From NCBI RefSeq assembly GCF_033568475.1, contig NC_133120.1, positions 166,997,991-167,061,990 on the forward strand: 64,000 nucleotides of DNA, in the 5' to 3' direction. The position numbers and the translations under genes were made by a program. This DNA is from Henckelia pumila. Taxonomy: Eukaryota > Streptophyta > Magnoliopsida > Lamiales > Gesneriaceae. The notes under the pieces are model-generated. The model did not search any database and was not told the origin of the DNA. It saw nothing but the letters and a program-made list of their open reading frames with translations. Below are positions 12,383 to 23,911 of the stretch, piece after piece (position 1 is the first letter of the stretch; every line of letters starts with the position of its first letter).

Positions 12383-12526
12383 ATGCATTCTTCTCGTGGT
12401 GGCGGTCCAGACCGTGGTGGAGGTCGCGATTTTTATGGTTCTTCGTCGCCATCGGTAGAATCCTCGTCTGTTCCAACTTTTGAACGCATTGTCACTAATT
12501 CAATTTATAGCGACAATTGGGGGTAA
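12383..12526 (+). other. Short Gly/Arg-rich open frame, unrecognised
   Basis: A 47-codon frame starts MHSSRGGGPDRGGGRDFYG and ends in SDNWG followed by TAA. Base composition is richer in GC than the surroundings, which suggests an exon fragment of a host gene. I do not recognise the parent gene, and no splice sites or promoter support expression. Confidence 0.3.
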
Positions 12527-12750
12527 TAATTTATCTAAATTTAACATAACTAACTAAACATCTCACGCAGCCAACAGACCCGGCTCTAGGGAGAGGCATC
12601 CTAGGCGGTAGGGAGGCCTAAAAAAATATTTTTAATTTGTGTTTTTTGATTTAAAATTTTGAACGAATTTCTAAATTATTTTGTTAAAATTTTGAAATAA
12701 TGGTCAATTTTTGAACTTTTGTTTCTCCTCATTTTTGTATGTTAAAAAAA
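12527..12750. other. AT-rich spacer
   Basis: Contains GGCTCTAGGGAGAGGCATCCTAGGCGGT near 12580, which reads like a decayed transposon end, but no partner end was found. Confidence 0.25.
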
Positions 12751-13065
12751 AGGGAAAATTGCAAATTTAGTCCTGTATGTTTGTCACTTTGCGATTTTGG
12801 TCCTTTATGTTTTCACATTTCAGTTTTAGTCCTGTATGTTTCGATTTTTGGCAATTTCGGTCCTTTTTCTTCAAAAATGCTGACGTGGCACTGTACACGT
12901 CAGCTCCACATCAGCATTGAATTGGTGCCACGTCAGCGCCACATCGGAAAAAGGACTAAAATTGCCAAAAAAATAAAGATAGCGGACTAAAACTGCAATC
13001 TGAAAATATAAAGGACCAAAATCACAAAGTGACAAACATACAGGACCAAAAAAGCAATTTTCCCT
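12751..13065. mobile_element. Foldback (MITE-like) inverted-repeat element, copy 2
   Basis: The ends are AGGGAAAATTGC and its exact reverse complement GCAATTTTCCCT. The arms are near-perfect reverse complements through GTCCTGTATGTTTGTCACTTTG, GATTTTGGTCCTTTATGTTTTC and GGCAATTTCGGTCCTTTTTC. The centre holds GACGTGGC/GCCACGTC palindromes. It matches copy 1 closely, and both are preceded by a run of A. Confidence 0.85.
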
Positions 13066-13827
13066 AAAAAAAATCATATTTCATCTAAAAAAACATTTTT
13101 TTCTCGTTAAATTGCTTTACTCCGGTGAGCTAGCTAGGTTATGCACATTGGGTCAATTAGTGTGCCGATTTTTATTGAATATTTTTTTCTTGTATATTTG
13201 TGTGTTGTGGTTGGTGTTTTTATTTTAACTAGTAAGGTACACGTGCGTTGCACGTGATACTTCAAATTTTTGTAAACAATTTGAATGACACTGATAATAG
13301 AAAGCGATAAGGTACTTAATTTAAGTGATAGTTCAAATCATTACAGCCATAAAATTCGGAAACAAAATGATTAGAAATATTTTTCATGCTTTTCTTATTG
13401 AATCTTTGTTTCTTGATCCTTAAGCTTCTTTTCTTGTCTTGATAGTTTCTTGCTTCTTTGGAAGAATGATGATATTTTTTCATCATTTTCTATCTCAACT
13501 AAATGGTTTTGGCATGCTTCTTCTTCTTAATTTGTTGTTGAAATTTTCCGATTTACTTTTTTGAGATGTTCATGGCTTGTATGTTTATGTTTGCCTTCCA
13601 TTTTTTTTGCTTTCCTCTTATTCTCTTCTTTGATTCATGTTAAAGAATGCCACTATTGGTTTATCACTTTTGGTGATCTCAAATAGTTGCTCTTAGTTTA
13701 TTGCAAGATCATCTCATAAATTTATTGTGATTGTGTCCAAGCTATTAGAAAAATCGGAGTTTGTAATATCATAATAATAATATTATTATTATTTTAAAAT
13801 AAGAATACGTACGATTGGTCTATTAGA
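13066..13827. other. AT-rich spacer with a short transposon-like string
   Basis: ACTAGTAAGGTACACGTGCGTTGCACGTG at about 13229-13257 resembles strings near 43126 and 44028, so it may be a shared repeat boundary. The rest is T-rich and unrecognised. Confidence 0.35.
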
Positions 13828-14053
13828 CTAAATTATTAATTCTAATATTGCTCTTATTTATTTCACACACTAACTAAATTTACCGATATTTATTCCTCAC
13901 ACAAACCAAAGTAATAATTTCTAATTTATTAAATTATTTGCTCTTATTTATTGCACACAATAATTAAATTACTAATTATTTGATCCCTATTTATTCCACA
14001 CATACTAATTAAATTTCTAATTTTCAAATACATATTACTTGAATATATAATCC

Positions 14054-14095
<42 letters not shown>

Positions 14096-14735
14096 GCATA
14101 CTCGTATTCTGATTTGATTATTATTAATATGATTATTAAATTAAAAAGTATGTTTTATTACATGCTAACTCCTTATTTATTCTACACAATAACTAACATT
14201 TTCCCCTATGTAATTACTAATTTTGCCCCCATTCCACACACTAAATAAATTTATTAAATTCTATTTATTCTATACACAAACTAAATTAGTAATACCTAAA
14301 GTACTCCTTAATAATTTTTCCCTATTTATTCCACATACATACTAATTAAATTAAATTTCTAATTTTCAAATACATGCATTGACTTGAAGTTGAATATATA
14401 ATCTCAATATATACGCGTATTTTGATTTGATTATTATTAATATGATTATTCAATTACAAATTTTGCTTTATTATACACTAACTAAATTTATTGAATTAAA
14501 TTAAAGTACTATTTCACTCCAATAATTTATTCCAAACACTAACTAAACTACTCATTTGTAATTTACTAAATTAATAATTCTAATATTTCTCCTATATATT
14601 TCACACACTAACTAAATTTACCCATATTTATTCCTCACACAAACCAAAGTACTAATTTCTAATTTATTAAATTATTTGCTCTTATTTATTGCACAGACTA
14701 ACTAAATTACTAATTATTTGATCCTTATTTATTTC
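13828..14735. repeat. Diverged direct repeats in AT-rich DNA
   Basis: Block X (13828-13985: CTAATATTGCTCTTATTTATTTCACACACTAAC and onward) recurs at about 14560-14735. Block Y (about 13990-14150: CTATTTATTCCACACATACTAATTAAATT, then GATTTGATTATTATTAATATG) recurs at about 14325-14470. The order is X-Y-Y'-X', all in the same orientation. The phrase TTATTCCACACACTAACTAAATT is reused many times. A (TA)n stretch lies at 14056-14095. Confidence 0.65.
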
Positions 14736-15360
14736 ACACAACGTTTGTGAACTTTTATTTCCCAAAGTTTTTCGTTCAAATTTTGGACTTGGAAATATTT
14801 TGATTTCAAATTTGACCTAAATTGTTGGGCCCAAGCGCGCAAGGAGTAATTTGTTAATTTTGGGCTTTTGTTAATTAATTTGGGCTTTTGTTAATTTCGG
14901 CTCTTATATGTTCCAAATATCAAAAACATGTTTAAAATTTATTATATTGTAAATAATATTTAATTGTAAAATGATTAATTAAATTAATACAATTAAACTA
15001 TGTAAATAAATTCATATAAAATAAATTTAACAATAACCGTTAGATGAATTATTGCTCCTACCTAATATCTCTCTAACAATTGCAATCAAATATCTCGTGA
15101 AGTTACACCCTAAACTCAGTACTTAAAAGTTCGAAAGGAATGAACACCAAAAGATTTCGGTTTCTTCATCAACATCAAAAATATTCTGTCAGCAAAATCA
15201 AATACGTTAACGAGATCATACATTTAGAATAGTACACACAACTAATTGATCTAATGGTCTATATTTCATAGGTATAATTAATACTGAAAAATTGATGTGA
15301 CAAATAATCGAACCATTACATCAAAATTTAAAAATGACTTCTACAAATGACAGGTAGAAA
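14736..15360. other. Gene-free region downstream of the response-regulator pseudogene
   Basis: AT-rich and non-coding. Its right part is presumably the former 3' UTR and flank of the minus-strand gene that ends at 15361. Confidence 0.4.
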
Positions 15361-15834
15361 TTAGATACCAAACTCAGAGAACATCTGATCGAGATCAAAC
15401 CCTTCAAAGTTATAATGCATCTGATTCAAGCGTGATCCATCAAAATGATCCCGGACGAAATTGAACTCATCGGTCGGATTAATCGTCCGACCGGCCTCAT
15501 GGTTGGACTCGACCACCACCATTTCTCCACTCGATATGTTGTCTCTGGAAATAGTTTCATTCACGTTGGCAATGTTGTTTGAAGTATTATCAGATATTGC
15601 AATATTTTGTCTGATCATGTTGTCTGCAGGTTCCCGCGAACGGATCTAATCTTCGACGACATTTGTTGGAGGAACTTGCTCATCCTTTTCCTTGTTTCTG
15701 ACGAGGAAATTTGGTTGAGCACCCTTGGCTACACGAGGGTACGATCCACGCCTTTTCGGCTTCGAATGACCCGCATTCGGATCGTTGCTTGTCGAAGCTA
15801 CTGAACCATGTCGTTTCCAAACTTGACGGCACTT
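15361..15834 (-). pseudogene. 3' exon of a broken type-B-like two-component response regulator gene
   Basis: The minus-strand frame opens right after an acceptor (TAGCAG at 15835-15840) with KCRQVWKRHGS. This continues the GARP DNA-binding helix that ends in NHLQ at 28654; in type-B response regulators the HLQ|KYR junction is a normal intron site. The exon continues with a basic stretch (SKPKRRGSYPRVAKGAQPNF) and an acidic, asparagine-rich C-terminus ending DQMFSEFGI. A TAG at 15646-15648 interrupts the frame. The 5' exons lie at 28654-29268, beyond a 12 kb retrotransposon. Intact homologues are nuclear transcription factors of cytokinin phosphorelays. The family call comes from the combined exons. 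Confidence 0.65.
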
Positions 15835-15906
15835 CTGCTAGTCATATTTATGGAGTACCATGGAGCAAATACGAGTGCATGTCGGACAAATAATTAAGTT
15901 GATTAT

Positions 15907-16748
15907 TGAAAGGGAGAATTGAGTTTAAAAAGAATATTTTATTCCTTAAAATCTCTTAATTCTAAAAAGATTTTATTTAATATCTTTTGCCTTTCTTGGA
16001 CATGAAGAAATTTTATATAAGTTATTTATTTTCTTGAATGACTTGATTTGTAATATTATTAAGTTTATCATATCATATCTAATGGGTATCGTTTTTATTA
16101 TTGTGTAGATTTGATATGATCAAATCTAGAGAATCCTATGCATACAAGAAAACCAAAAAAAGAAGGACTCTTGCCTATATATTGAGATAGGCGTGCACAA
16201 AGAAAAAAGACCAACCGAAATAGAGAGAGACACCGTACGATTTTTTGAGAGCTTCAGGTTCGTATATTGTGAGAAAGCTGAAGATTTCTCTGAAGCTTAG
16301 TTGAGGTCGTGTTCTTACTTGTTGCCTTGAAGAATTGAAGAACGCTTGAAGATCGAAGATCAAAGAGTGTTTCGTCTCTACAAGTTTTGGCATTAAGAGT
16401 TTTTCTCCTTACTTCGTTTTCTTTATTCTATTTCATATAGAATTTTTAGAAGAACTTTTACTCTTTAATTTTTCACTTGTTTTGAGAAATTGATTTTTAC
16501 AATGACCACTAGTTTTAGGGTTTTGTAAACTTTTTGATTCGTTTCTAGTGAAGTTTTGCCCTGAGGCGCTGCAAGAGTATTTTATACTCTTTTTTAAATC
16601 ATTTGAGTCTATTTATTTGGTTGCTTGTTTAATTTATTCACGTTTAAATTATATTCCGCTGCAAATTACTCAAGGTGTTATTGTAGATATTGTCAACACC
16701 TTGTGACAACACATCAAACTCCTTATGTGCAACCCCTATTCCCTTACA
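15907..16748 (+). repeat. 5' LTR of the Sirevirus-like element
   Basis: 842 bp, TG...CA. It matches the 3' LTR at 27256-28078 with scattered substitutions and one 19 bp insertion near its start (after TGAAAGG). It includes a TATA-like TATATATTGAGATAGG near 16175. It ends CCCTTACA directly before a primer-binding site resembling initiator tRNA-Met (TGGCATCAGAG, 16751-16761). One copy of the dispersed dyad motif lies at 16685-16712. Confidence 0.9.
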
Positions 16749-16822
16749 AGTGGCATCAGAGTCATCTTCTTGATACACTACAAACTGATCTTGGTTTGTT
16801 TATTTTATTACATAGGAATAAG

Positions 16823-18109
16823 ATGGACTCATCGTCTCTTGCGAACTCGTTTTTGAAACCTCCGGTCCTTGATGGCACGAATTACGCACTATGGAAGACT
16901 AGGATGCGATATACTATCAAATCGATGGATGTTCGTGCATGGAAAAGAATTCTGACTGGTTGGACTCCTCCAAAGACGTTAGATCCAGAAGGAGAATATA
17001 TTATCAAACAAGAAGAAACTTGGACCGCCGAGAAAACACAAAGTTCAAGCTACAATGCTAAAACACTCAATGCAATTTTTTCAGCTGTGGATATGAGAAT
17101 GTTTGGACTCATAGCTGACTGCACTGTTGCTAAGGACGCTTGGAAAGTTCTTCAAGAACACTGTGAAGGAACTGATAGTATGAGAAGAACAAGACTGATA
17201 TTGATGAATACAAAATTCGAGAATATCAGGATGGATGAGAATGAGACTATTGATGATTATGATAAAAGACTTAGGGAGATAGCTACAGAGGCTCATGCTC
17301 TTGGAGGACCTATTACTAGTGAAAGTATGGTGAACAAGGTTCTTCGATCTTTTCCAAAGAGATATAATGGGAAGATTTGGGCGCTTGAGGAAGTAAAAGA
17401 CACTTCAAAGATAAAGATGACTGAATTGATAAGTATCCTTCAAGTTTTTGAGATGAATCTTACAGTACAAGAGAAGGATAAAGGGAAATCAATAGCACTT
17501 CAAGCTACAAAGCTCTCATACGAAAAGTACGTTCAATTTCATCAAGAAGTTCATAAGTCCGATCTAGATGATGATTCGATCTCTCTCATGACAAAAAAAT
17601 TCAATGACTATATGAAGAAGATGAATGAAACCAGAAAGACAGTTCAAAAGCTCAAGGCTCCAATGTTTTCTAACAAGCCTTTGAGAATTACTGGACCAGA
17701 ACAATCACCAAGAAAACCTATTGATACTCCTAAGCCTCGACTGATGTTGGAAGGGAAGAAGAAGTCAGTACCAAAGAAGTTAGACACAGTACAATGTCAT
17801 GCTTTTCAAGGCTTTGGACATTATGCAAATGAGTGTGCTAACACGCTTAGGAAAGGTATGAATACGTCTTTAAGTGATGAAGAGTCTGATGAAGAAGAAC
17901 AAGAAAATAAAGAAAGCCACACTGCCTTATCTGCCCTACTGGAGAGCAAAAAGAAGTTTCAAGTCAATCCTTTAGGTGTTGCCGCAGGTGTTGCCACACC
18001 TGGCCGCAACATCTCCCAAAGGTCAGTTTGTTTGAATTCCTCCATTACTGATAATATGTGTGATAATGATTCAGGTGATGATATATATCCATGGAAGAAG
18101 CTCGGATGA
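16823..18109 (+). CDS. Gag of the Sirevirus-like element
   Basis: The start at 16823 (MDSSSLANSFLKPPVLDG) comes 60 bp after the primer-binding site. An upstream extension of the frame lies in the LTR and is not used. Residues 10-230 form the Copia gag domain (DGTNYALWKTRMRY, ILTGWTPP, then ALGGPITSESMVNKVLRSFPKRY). The zinc knuckle near residue 330 reads CHAFQGFGHYANEC, in which the second zinc cysteine is replaced by Phe. An acidic segment with runs of Asp/Glu follows. Two dyad-motif units encode GVAAGVATPG near the end. The frame overlaps the next one at 18091, suggesting a frameshift lesion. Gag forms the virus-like particle shell in the cytoplasm. Confidence 0.85.
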   Translation: MDSSSLANSFLKPPVLDGTNYALWKTRMRYTIKSMDVRAWKRILTGWTPPKTLDPEGEYIIKQEETWTAEKTQSSSYNAKTLNAIFSAVDMRMFGLIADCTVAKDAWKVLQEHCEGTDSMRRTRLILMNTKFENIRMDENETIDDYDKRLREIATEAHALGGPITSESMVNKVLRSFPKRYNGKIWALEEVKDTSKIKMTELISILQVFEMNLTVQEKDKGKSIALQATKLSYEKYVQFHQEVHKSDLDDDSISLMTKKFNDYMKKMNETRKTVQKLKAPMFSNKPLRITGPEQSPRKPIDTPKPRLMLEGKKKSVPKKLDTVQCHAFQGFGHYANECANTLRKGMNTSLSDEESDEEEQENKESHTALSALLESKKKFQVNPLGVAAGVATPGRNISQRSVCLNSSITDNMCDNDSGDDIYPWKKLG

Positions 18110-19485
18110 TGTTTGAAGAACTACATACTGATTGGATTGAAAAAAATATGTTAAACACCATTCTTTCAAAAGAAAATTCTGATCTGAAGGCTGATGTGTC
18201 AAGGCTTGAAGTTATGCTGAGTAAGAAAGACATGAAGTTAAGTCAGGTGAAGGAAAAACTCGGAAAGGCAAAAGCTACGTTGGCTAAATTTAATTCAAGC
18301 ACTTTCAAGCTTGATTCTTTACTCATGATGGGAAGAGATGGTACGGCTGATTTAGGTTTTGAAAACAACAAATTTGAAGTTGGTGAAAGTTCGAAAGACC
18401 CTGTTTTTGTCAAGGAAAGCAGCAGTACTGAAAGCTCAAGCAAAAAGGCCTTACCAATTGATCCTCCAAAACCAAAGCCACAACCTACTGCTCCTTCAAT
18501 GTCTAGAAGGAAACGTAATTATATTTGTCACTATTGTCACAGACCTGGTCACATCAAACCATACTGTTTTAAGCTGCAGGAAGACTACAGACAGAGATCT
18601 GCATCAAAGGTGTTGCCAACACTCTCCCACAACATCTACATAAACAGATCTTCTGTAAGAAAGGTTTGGGTACCAAAAGCTGATAATCACTATCATATGA
18701 TTTATACTGCTTTGAGAACTAATGTTTCAGGTGCTTGGTATTTTGATAGTGGTAGCTCACGCCATATGACAGGTTCCAAGAAGTTTCTCACTGATTATGT
18801 TCAACAGAAAAGTGGAAAAGTTACCTATGGAGGAGGTTCAAAGGGAAAAATTGTTGGAAAAGGAACTCTGAATGCTGCTGGTTTGCCTAAGCTTCGCAAT
18901 ATGCTTCATGTTGAAAGACTAACCGCAAATCTAATAAGCATAAGCCAACTTTGTGATAATAATTTGCATGTGCAATTTGATAAGAAATTATGCAAAGTAT
19001 TTGATAGTTCTAATTTGTGTGTCATGACAGGTACTAGGTCATCTGATAACTGCTATCAACTTGGAGAAGTGATGGCTTGTAGGTACACAAAAGTGAATGA
19101 GTTTGATCTATGTCATCAAAAATTGGGTCATGCAAATATCAAGACATTAAAAAACCTAAGTAAGTTAGATGCTGTCAGAGGTATGCCTAACTTAAAATCT
19201 GGTATTTCATTTGTGTGTGAAGCATGTCAGAAAGGAAAGCAGACTAGGGTGTCACACGAGGTGTTGCCAACATCTGTGACAACACGCTGCCTTGAGCTTA
19301 TACATATGGACTTAATGGGTCCAATGGATGTTGAAAGCTTTGGTGGTAAGAAATATTTTTTTGTTTGTGTGGATGATTTTTCTCGATATACTTGGGTAAA
19401 TTTTTTGAGAGAAAAATCAGACACATTTGATGCCTTCAAGAAACTGCTCACTAAGATTTCGAATCTATACAATCTGAAGATCTAA
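18091..19485 (+). pseudogene. Sirevirus-like gag tail, protease and truncated integrase
   Basis: Residues 1-75 are a predicted coiled coil (MFEELHTDWIEKNML, KADVSRLEVMLSKKD). A proline/serine-rich spacer leads to a second zinc knuckle, CHYCHRPGHIKPYC. The aspartic protease has the DSG active site (WYFDSGSSRHMTG). The pre-integrase zinc region has HQKLGHAN and CEACQKGKQ. The integrase starts with HMDLMGPMDVESFGGKKYF and FVCVDDFSRYTW, carrying the first catalytic Asp, and stops at a TAA in 19483-19485. Sequence from 19486 on encodes the linker before reverse transcriptase, so the second Asp and the Glu of the DDE core are deleted. Confidence 0.85.
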
Positions 19486-21373
19486 AGAAGAAAACAGCTG
19501 AAGATGAAGTTGATGATCTGCTGGATAAGTCTGAAAATTCAGATGTTGTCCAAGGAGTGTTGCCAACACCTCCGACAATACCTCCTGCAGAAATTCCAAA
19601 AACTAAAGTTGAAAAACCTACTGATGAGAATACTAATAAGGACAGTGAGGTAAACGAAGCTGGAAAGAATGTTCCAAGCAAAATTCATAAGAATCACCCA
19701 ACCTCACAGGTCATTGGAGATGTGCATGGAGACTTGCAAACTCGAAGGAAATAGAAAGTGGATTATCGAAAGATGGCAGGTTTGTTGTGCATGAGTTCTA
19801 CGTACTCTCAGGTAAGATTTTCTTTTTTCGTGTCAAACATTGAACCCAAAAAGGTTGAAAAAGCTTTAAAGGATGAATTTTGGTTCAATGTTATGCATGA
19901 AGAGTTAGACCAATTTGTTAGGAATGATGTTTGGTACTTGGTACCGTGTCCTGCTCATGGTAATGTCATAGGAACTAAATGAATTTTCAAAAATAAAATT
20001 GATGAGTCGGGAAACATCATTAGAAATAAAGCTAGGTTGGTAGCTCAAGGGTATACACATGTTTAAGGGGTGGATTTTGATGAAACCTTTGCTCCTGTAG
20101 CCCGCATTAAATCAGTCCGACTTTTGCTTGCTATTTCATGTAACATGGGAATGAAAATTTTTCAAATGGATGTAAAAAGTGTCTTTTTAAATGGGATCCT
20201 AAATGAAGAAGTTTATGTGAAACAACCTAAAGGGTTTGAGGATCCAAATCATCTTGACTATGTGTATAAGTTGAAAAATGCATTGTATGGATTGAAACAA
20301 GCACCACGTGCATGGTATGATAGACTAACCGAGTACTTGCTCAATATTGGCTTCAAAAGAGGTGAATTTGATAAGACTTTATTTGTGCAAAAGTCTCAAG
20401 GTAATATCTTAATTTTCCAAATTTACGTAGATGATATAATCTTTTGCGCTTCAAATGATAAAATTGTTGATGATTTTGTGAAGTGCATGTCTTCTACATT
20501 TGAAATGAGCATGGTTGGTGAGTTAACTTATTTTTTGGGCTTGCAAGTGAAACAAATGCATGATGTTATATTTTTGTTTCAAAGCAAGTATGCTAAAAAT
20601 CTTGTGAAAAAGTTTCTGAATGACAACAGTAAACACATGCGCACACCTTTGGGGTCTAATAAAAAACTGTCTAGGGAGGATGTTGCCGAAGGTGTTGACA
20701 ACACCCTCTACAGAAGCATGATTAGTAGTCTTTTGTATTTAAGTGCTACTAGGCCTGATATCATGTATAGTGTTTGTCTGTGTGCTAGATACCAGTCTAA
20801 CCCAAAAATTACTCACTTAAAGGCCGTAAAACGTATACTGAAATATGTGGCAGGAACTTTGAATTTGGGTTTGTGGTACATTAAAGAAACCAATTCGAAT
20901 TTGGTTGGGTTTAGTGATGCTGATTGAGCTGGGAATTTAAATGAGAGAAAAAGCACTTCGGGAGGATGTTTCTACTTGGGGAATAACTTAGTGTCTTGGT
21001 ATAGGAAAAAACTAAACTGTGTCTCACTTTCTACTGCCGAGTCTGAGTATGTTGTTGTTGGTAGTTGTTGCTCACAACTCCTTTGGATGAATCAAATGTT
21101 AAATGATTATGGTGTTAAGAGTGATACTCCTATAGTCCTATTGTGTACTGTGATAATTCTAGTGCCATTGATATATCCAAAAATCCAGTACAACACTCTC
21201 GAACCAAACACATTGACATTAGACATCACATTATTCGAGATTTGGTCGAGAAAAGCATGATCTTAATTGAGTTTGTTGGAACTAATAACCAATTAGCTGA
21301 TATATTCACAAAAGCTTTGGATTTCAAAAGATTTTCCAGTCTAAGGAAGTCTCTCAGTATGTGTGCATTATAG
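19486..21373 (+). pseudogene. Sirevirus-like reverse transcriptase and RNase H
   Basis: An acidic linker leads to the Copia reverse transcriptase: KARLVAQGY, DFDETFAPVARIKSVR, QMDVKSVFLNG, ALYGLKQAPRAWY, and the catalytic IYVDDIIF. RNase H follows ([51 protein letters not shown]). In-frame stops at 19752, 19980, 20064 and 20925 and a frame change near 21140 break the protein. The stop at 20925 replaces the tryptophan of the DADWAG motif (TGG to TGA). One dyad motif (20677) codes for DVAEGVDNT. Confidence 0.9.
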
Positions 21374-22420
21374 ACATAACCGAGATGTTTTCAGGAGTGT
21401 TGCCAACACCCTGTGACAACGCCTTTTCATGCATGTGCATCTTTAGGAACTTAGGCATATTGCATTCAAGCATTCATTCTGTTTTGTGATGTGTTGGATA
21501 CTTTGTAACCATTGACTAGTTTTCACTCAGGATTCTTTGCAAAATATTTTACAGTTTAATTTGGATTAATTGAAGAAGAGTTCTGACTAAGTCACAAAGT
21601 AGTGGAGGGACGTTCGTGTATTCCATGATCTTGTCCCAAATAAAAAGTGACTTTGCAAAATCAAAATAACAAAAGAACAAGAATGATTAAGCTTGGATTG
21701 AGTCAATCATCAAATTTGATTGATAATCAGAAGCAAATGGAAAAAGCTACCTAAAGGGGTTCATTTGAAGATCGTTCCTTTAGTGTGCAGGCTACCACTT
21801 CTGCAAAAATAATGAATTGGATATCAAAATTTTTCTAAATCCTGAAATGTTTCTGGAAGATGTTGCCAACATTGTTGAAAACACCTCGTTTGTCAACATA
21901 TAATTTTGCATGTGATTGCATTTTAATTATTGTCACACTCTGTTTTTAGACATAATTAGGACATAAATTTTTTTATTTGTGAATATCTTTGGCCGAAAGG
22001 TTATAAATTCTGATCGAACGAAAATTTTGATTTTTTGCCCTATCCACTGAATTTTTGAATTTGAATGGGATTGGATTTTGTTTCAGTGGTGTTATAGTCT
22101 GATGAAAAGTTAAAATTGGAAATATTTGGTGAAATATTTGGACTTAGATTATCGGTGAAATTCCAAAGATTTATTGCCTAATTTAAATCGGATTTGTTAT
22201 CGTTTTTGGATTGTTACCGTTGGGGATTTTATTACCGTTAGAGAGGCTGTAAATCCGAGTAAGTTTAGGAAAATTTTAGTGGTATATATAGTTTAAGTAT
22301 CCATATGTTTTAGGAAATACGTTATTTCCTTATTTCTGCTTCCACTTTTCCTTATCCCTCTCGCCTCTGCTTAAAATTGCCCTAAATTTTTCTTACGAAC
22401 ATTCACTCTCAAAAATTTTA
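21374..22420 (+). other. Spacer between pol and the third ORF
   Basis: Non-coding part of the Sirevirus-like element. It carries dyad-motif copies at 21393 and 21858. TATA-like TATATATAGTTT near 22283 and the leader after it could drive ORF3 separately; this is inference only. Confidence 0.45.
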
Positions 22421-23868
22421 ATGGCAGGAAAGAATTTTGATCCCCAAGACATCCGCTCTGAGATGGGATTTTCAGGGGATACTGCGGAAGGTGTTCCAAC
22501 ACCTAAGTCACCACACCCTGTGATTGAACAAGCCTTGATTCCAGTTGCTGAGGAACCAGTGCCCCTGGACTCCATTGCTCTAGGAGAGCCAGACAATGAG
22601 ATAGATGTGGAGAATTTTCCAGACATGTCCGTGCTAAACAAGGTGTTTCCTACGAAACCCTTGACTCGCCAATCCAAGAAACAAGTCGAATACAATCCTG
22701 ATTACACTGAATCGAAGAGATTCCGTGGTAAGGGTCAACCATTAAGACCTTCTATGATGGATACAGAGTACTCTTCGGGTGATGACAGTGATGATGAAGA
22801 TTACAAGCTGATACATCGCAAAAGAGGAAAAGCTAGTGCCATGGAACCCTCTGTTCCAACCATCCCCGTTCCATTTGAACCTGAGAAATCAAAGGGAAGT
22901 TCACCGTCTGATAGTGAATCCACAGAATCAGAAACTCCACCTGTTGCTGCTGATTTCGAGAAAGATCTGCATCTATTCCTACTATTGAGAAGTCATCATC
23001 TGCTGCTCCTCTTGTGTTCTCTGATGATGAGGAAATCTCAATAGCCCAGTTCATGGCTAAGATGAAGAAATCAAAGGGTAAGAAAGTAGCAGAGCCTACT
23101 AGTGAATCAAATGAAGAACCCGATGAAGAAATGTTGCAAGAGTTTGCTGATAATCGTCCTCACCCATCTGATAGTTCCAGCTCTGACTCGAGTGAAGATT
23201 CAGATGCTGAGAAATAATTGGAAGAAGAGTCAGATTCTGATGACTCTGAGGAAGAAGAAGATGTTGAGGAAGGTGTTGCCGACACCCTGGACAACACCTT
23301 AGGTGAAGACTACCGGGTAAATGAGTCTTACTCCTCAACTTTTTATTCCAAGAAAATTGCAGATTGTTGGGAGAAGTATGTTGACCGTGAGTTCTTTGAG
23401 GAACGCAATATTGATGTGGAGAGCTATGGAGCTCAAAATTTGGTCAGATTCTTTGAGGTGAGAAATCTGCTGGCCACTGTCTCCACTGCTGGTCCGTATT
23501 GCAAGGAAGTTGTTCGAGAATTCTACTTTAACTTGGCTGAAGCTGTGAAGGATCCACGATATGTCAAGTATGGGAAGGTGTATGTGCGAGGACAAATTTT
23601 TGCCTTCAGTCCTGCTATGATCAATGGATTCCTCCACACACTTACTGGTGATGTTTCTGCACGACCCAATTTGGATGAGATGATATCTGTCATCACAGGA
23701 GTACAAGTCACTGTATTTCCAGCTCACCCTAAGAAGTTGCAGGCTGCCAAGCTCACCTCCTTATACTCTGTTCTACACAAGACTGCTGTCAAGACATGGA
23801 CTCCATCTGGGAATTCTACTGTTGTTACCAAGCATCAGGCTCCAGTCTTGTATGCCATTGGACCATGA
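22421..23868 (+). pseudogene. Env-like third ORF, 5' part (putative plant transposon protein domain)
   Basis: It begins MAGKNFDPQDIRSEMGF. About 270 residues of acidic, Ser-rich, low-complexity sequence follow (frame change near 22970, TAA at 23215-23217). Then comes a folded domain with CWEKYVDREFFEERNIDVES, GPYCKEVVREFYFNL and VYVRGQIFAFSPAMINGFL, matching the plant-retrotransposon domain usually called putative plant transposon protein. Sireviruses often carry such a gene, called env-like by position; entry function has never been shown for plant copies. The frame meets a TGA at 23866, probably a mutated Trp codon. The rest lies beyond the solo LTR at 26467. Dyad motifs at 22489 and 23271 are in frame. 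Confidence 0.7.
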
Positions 23869-23911
23869 AGCAATTTCAACTATGGTCGACTTGTGTTTAA
23901 CACAGTCATGG

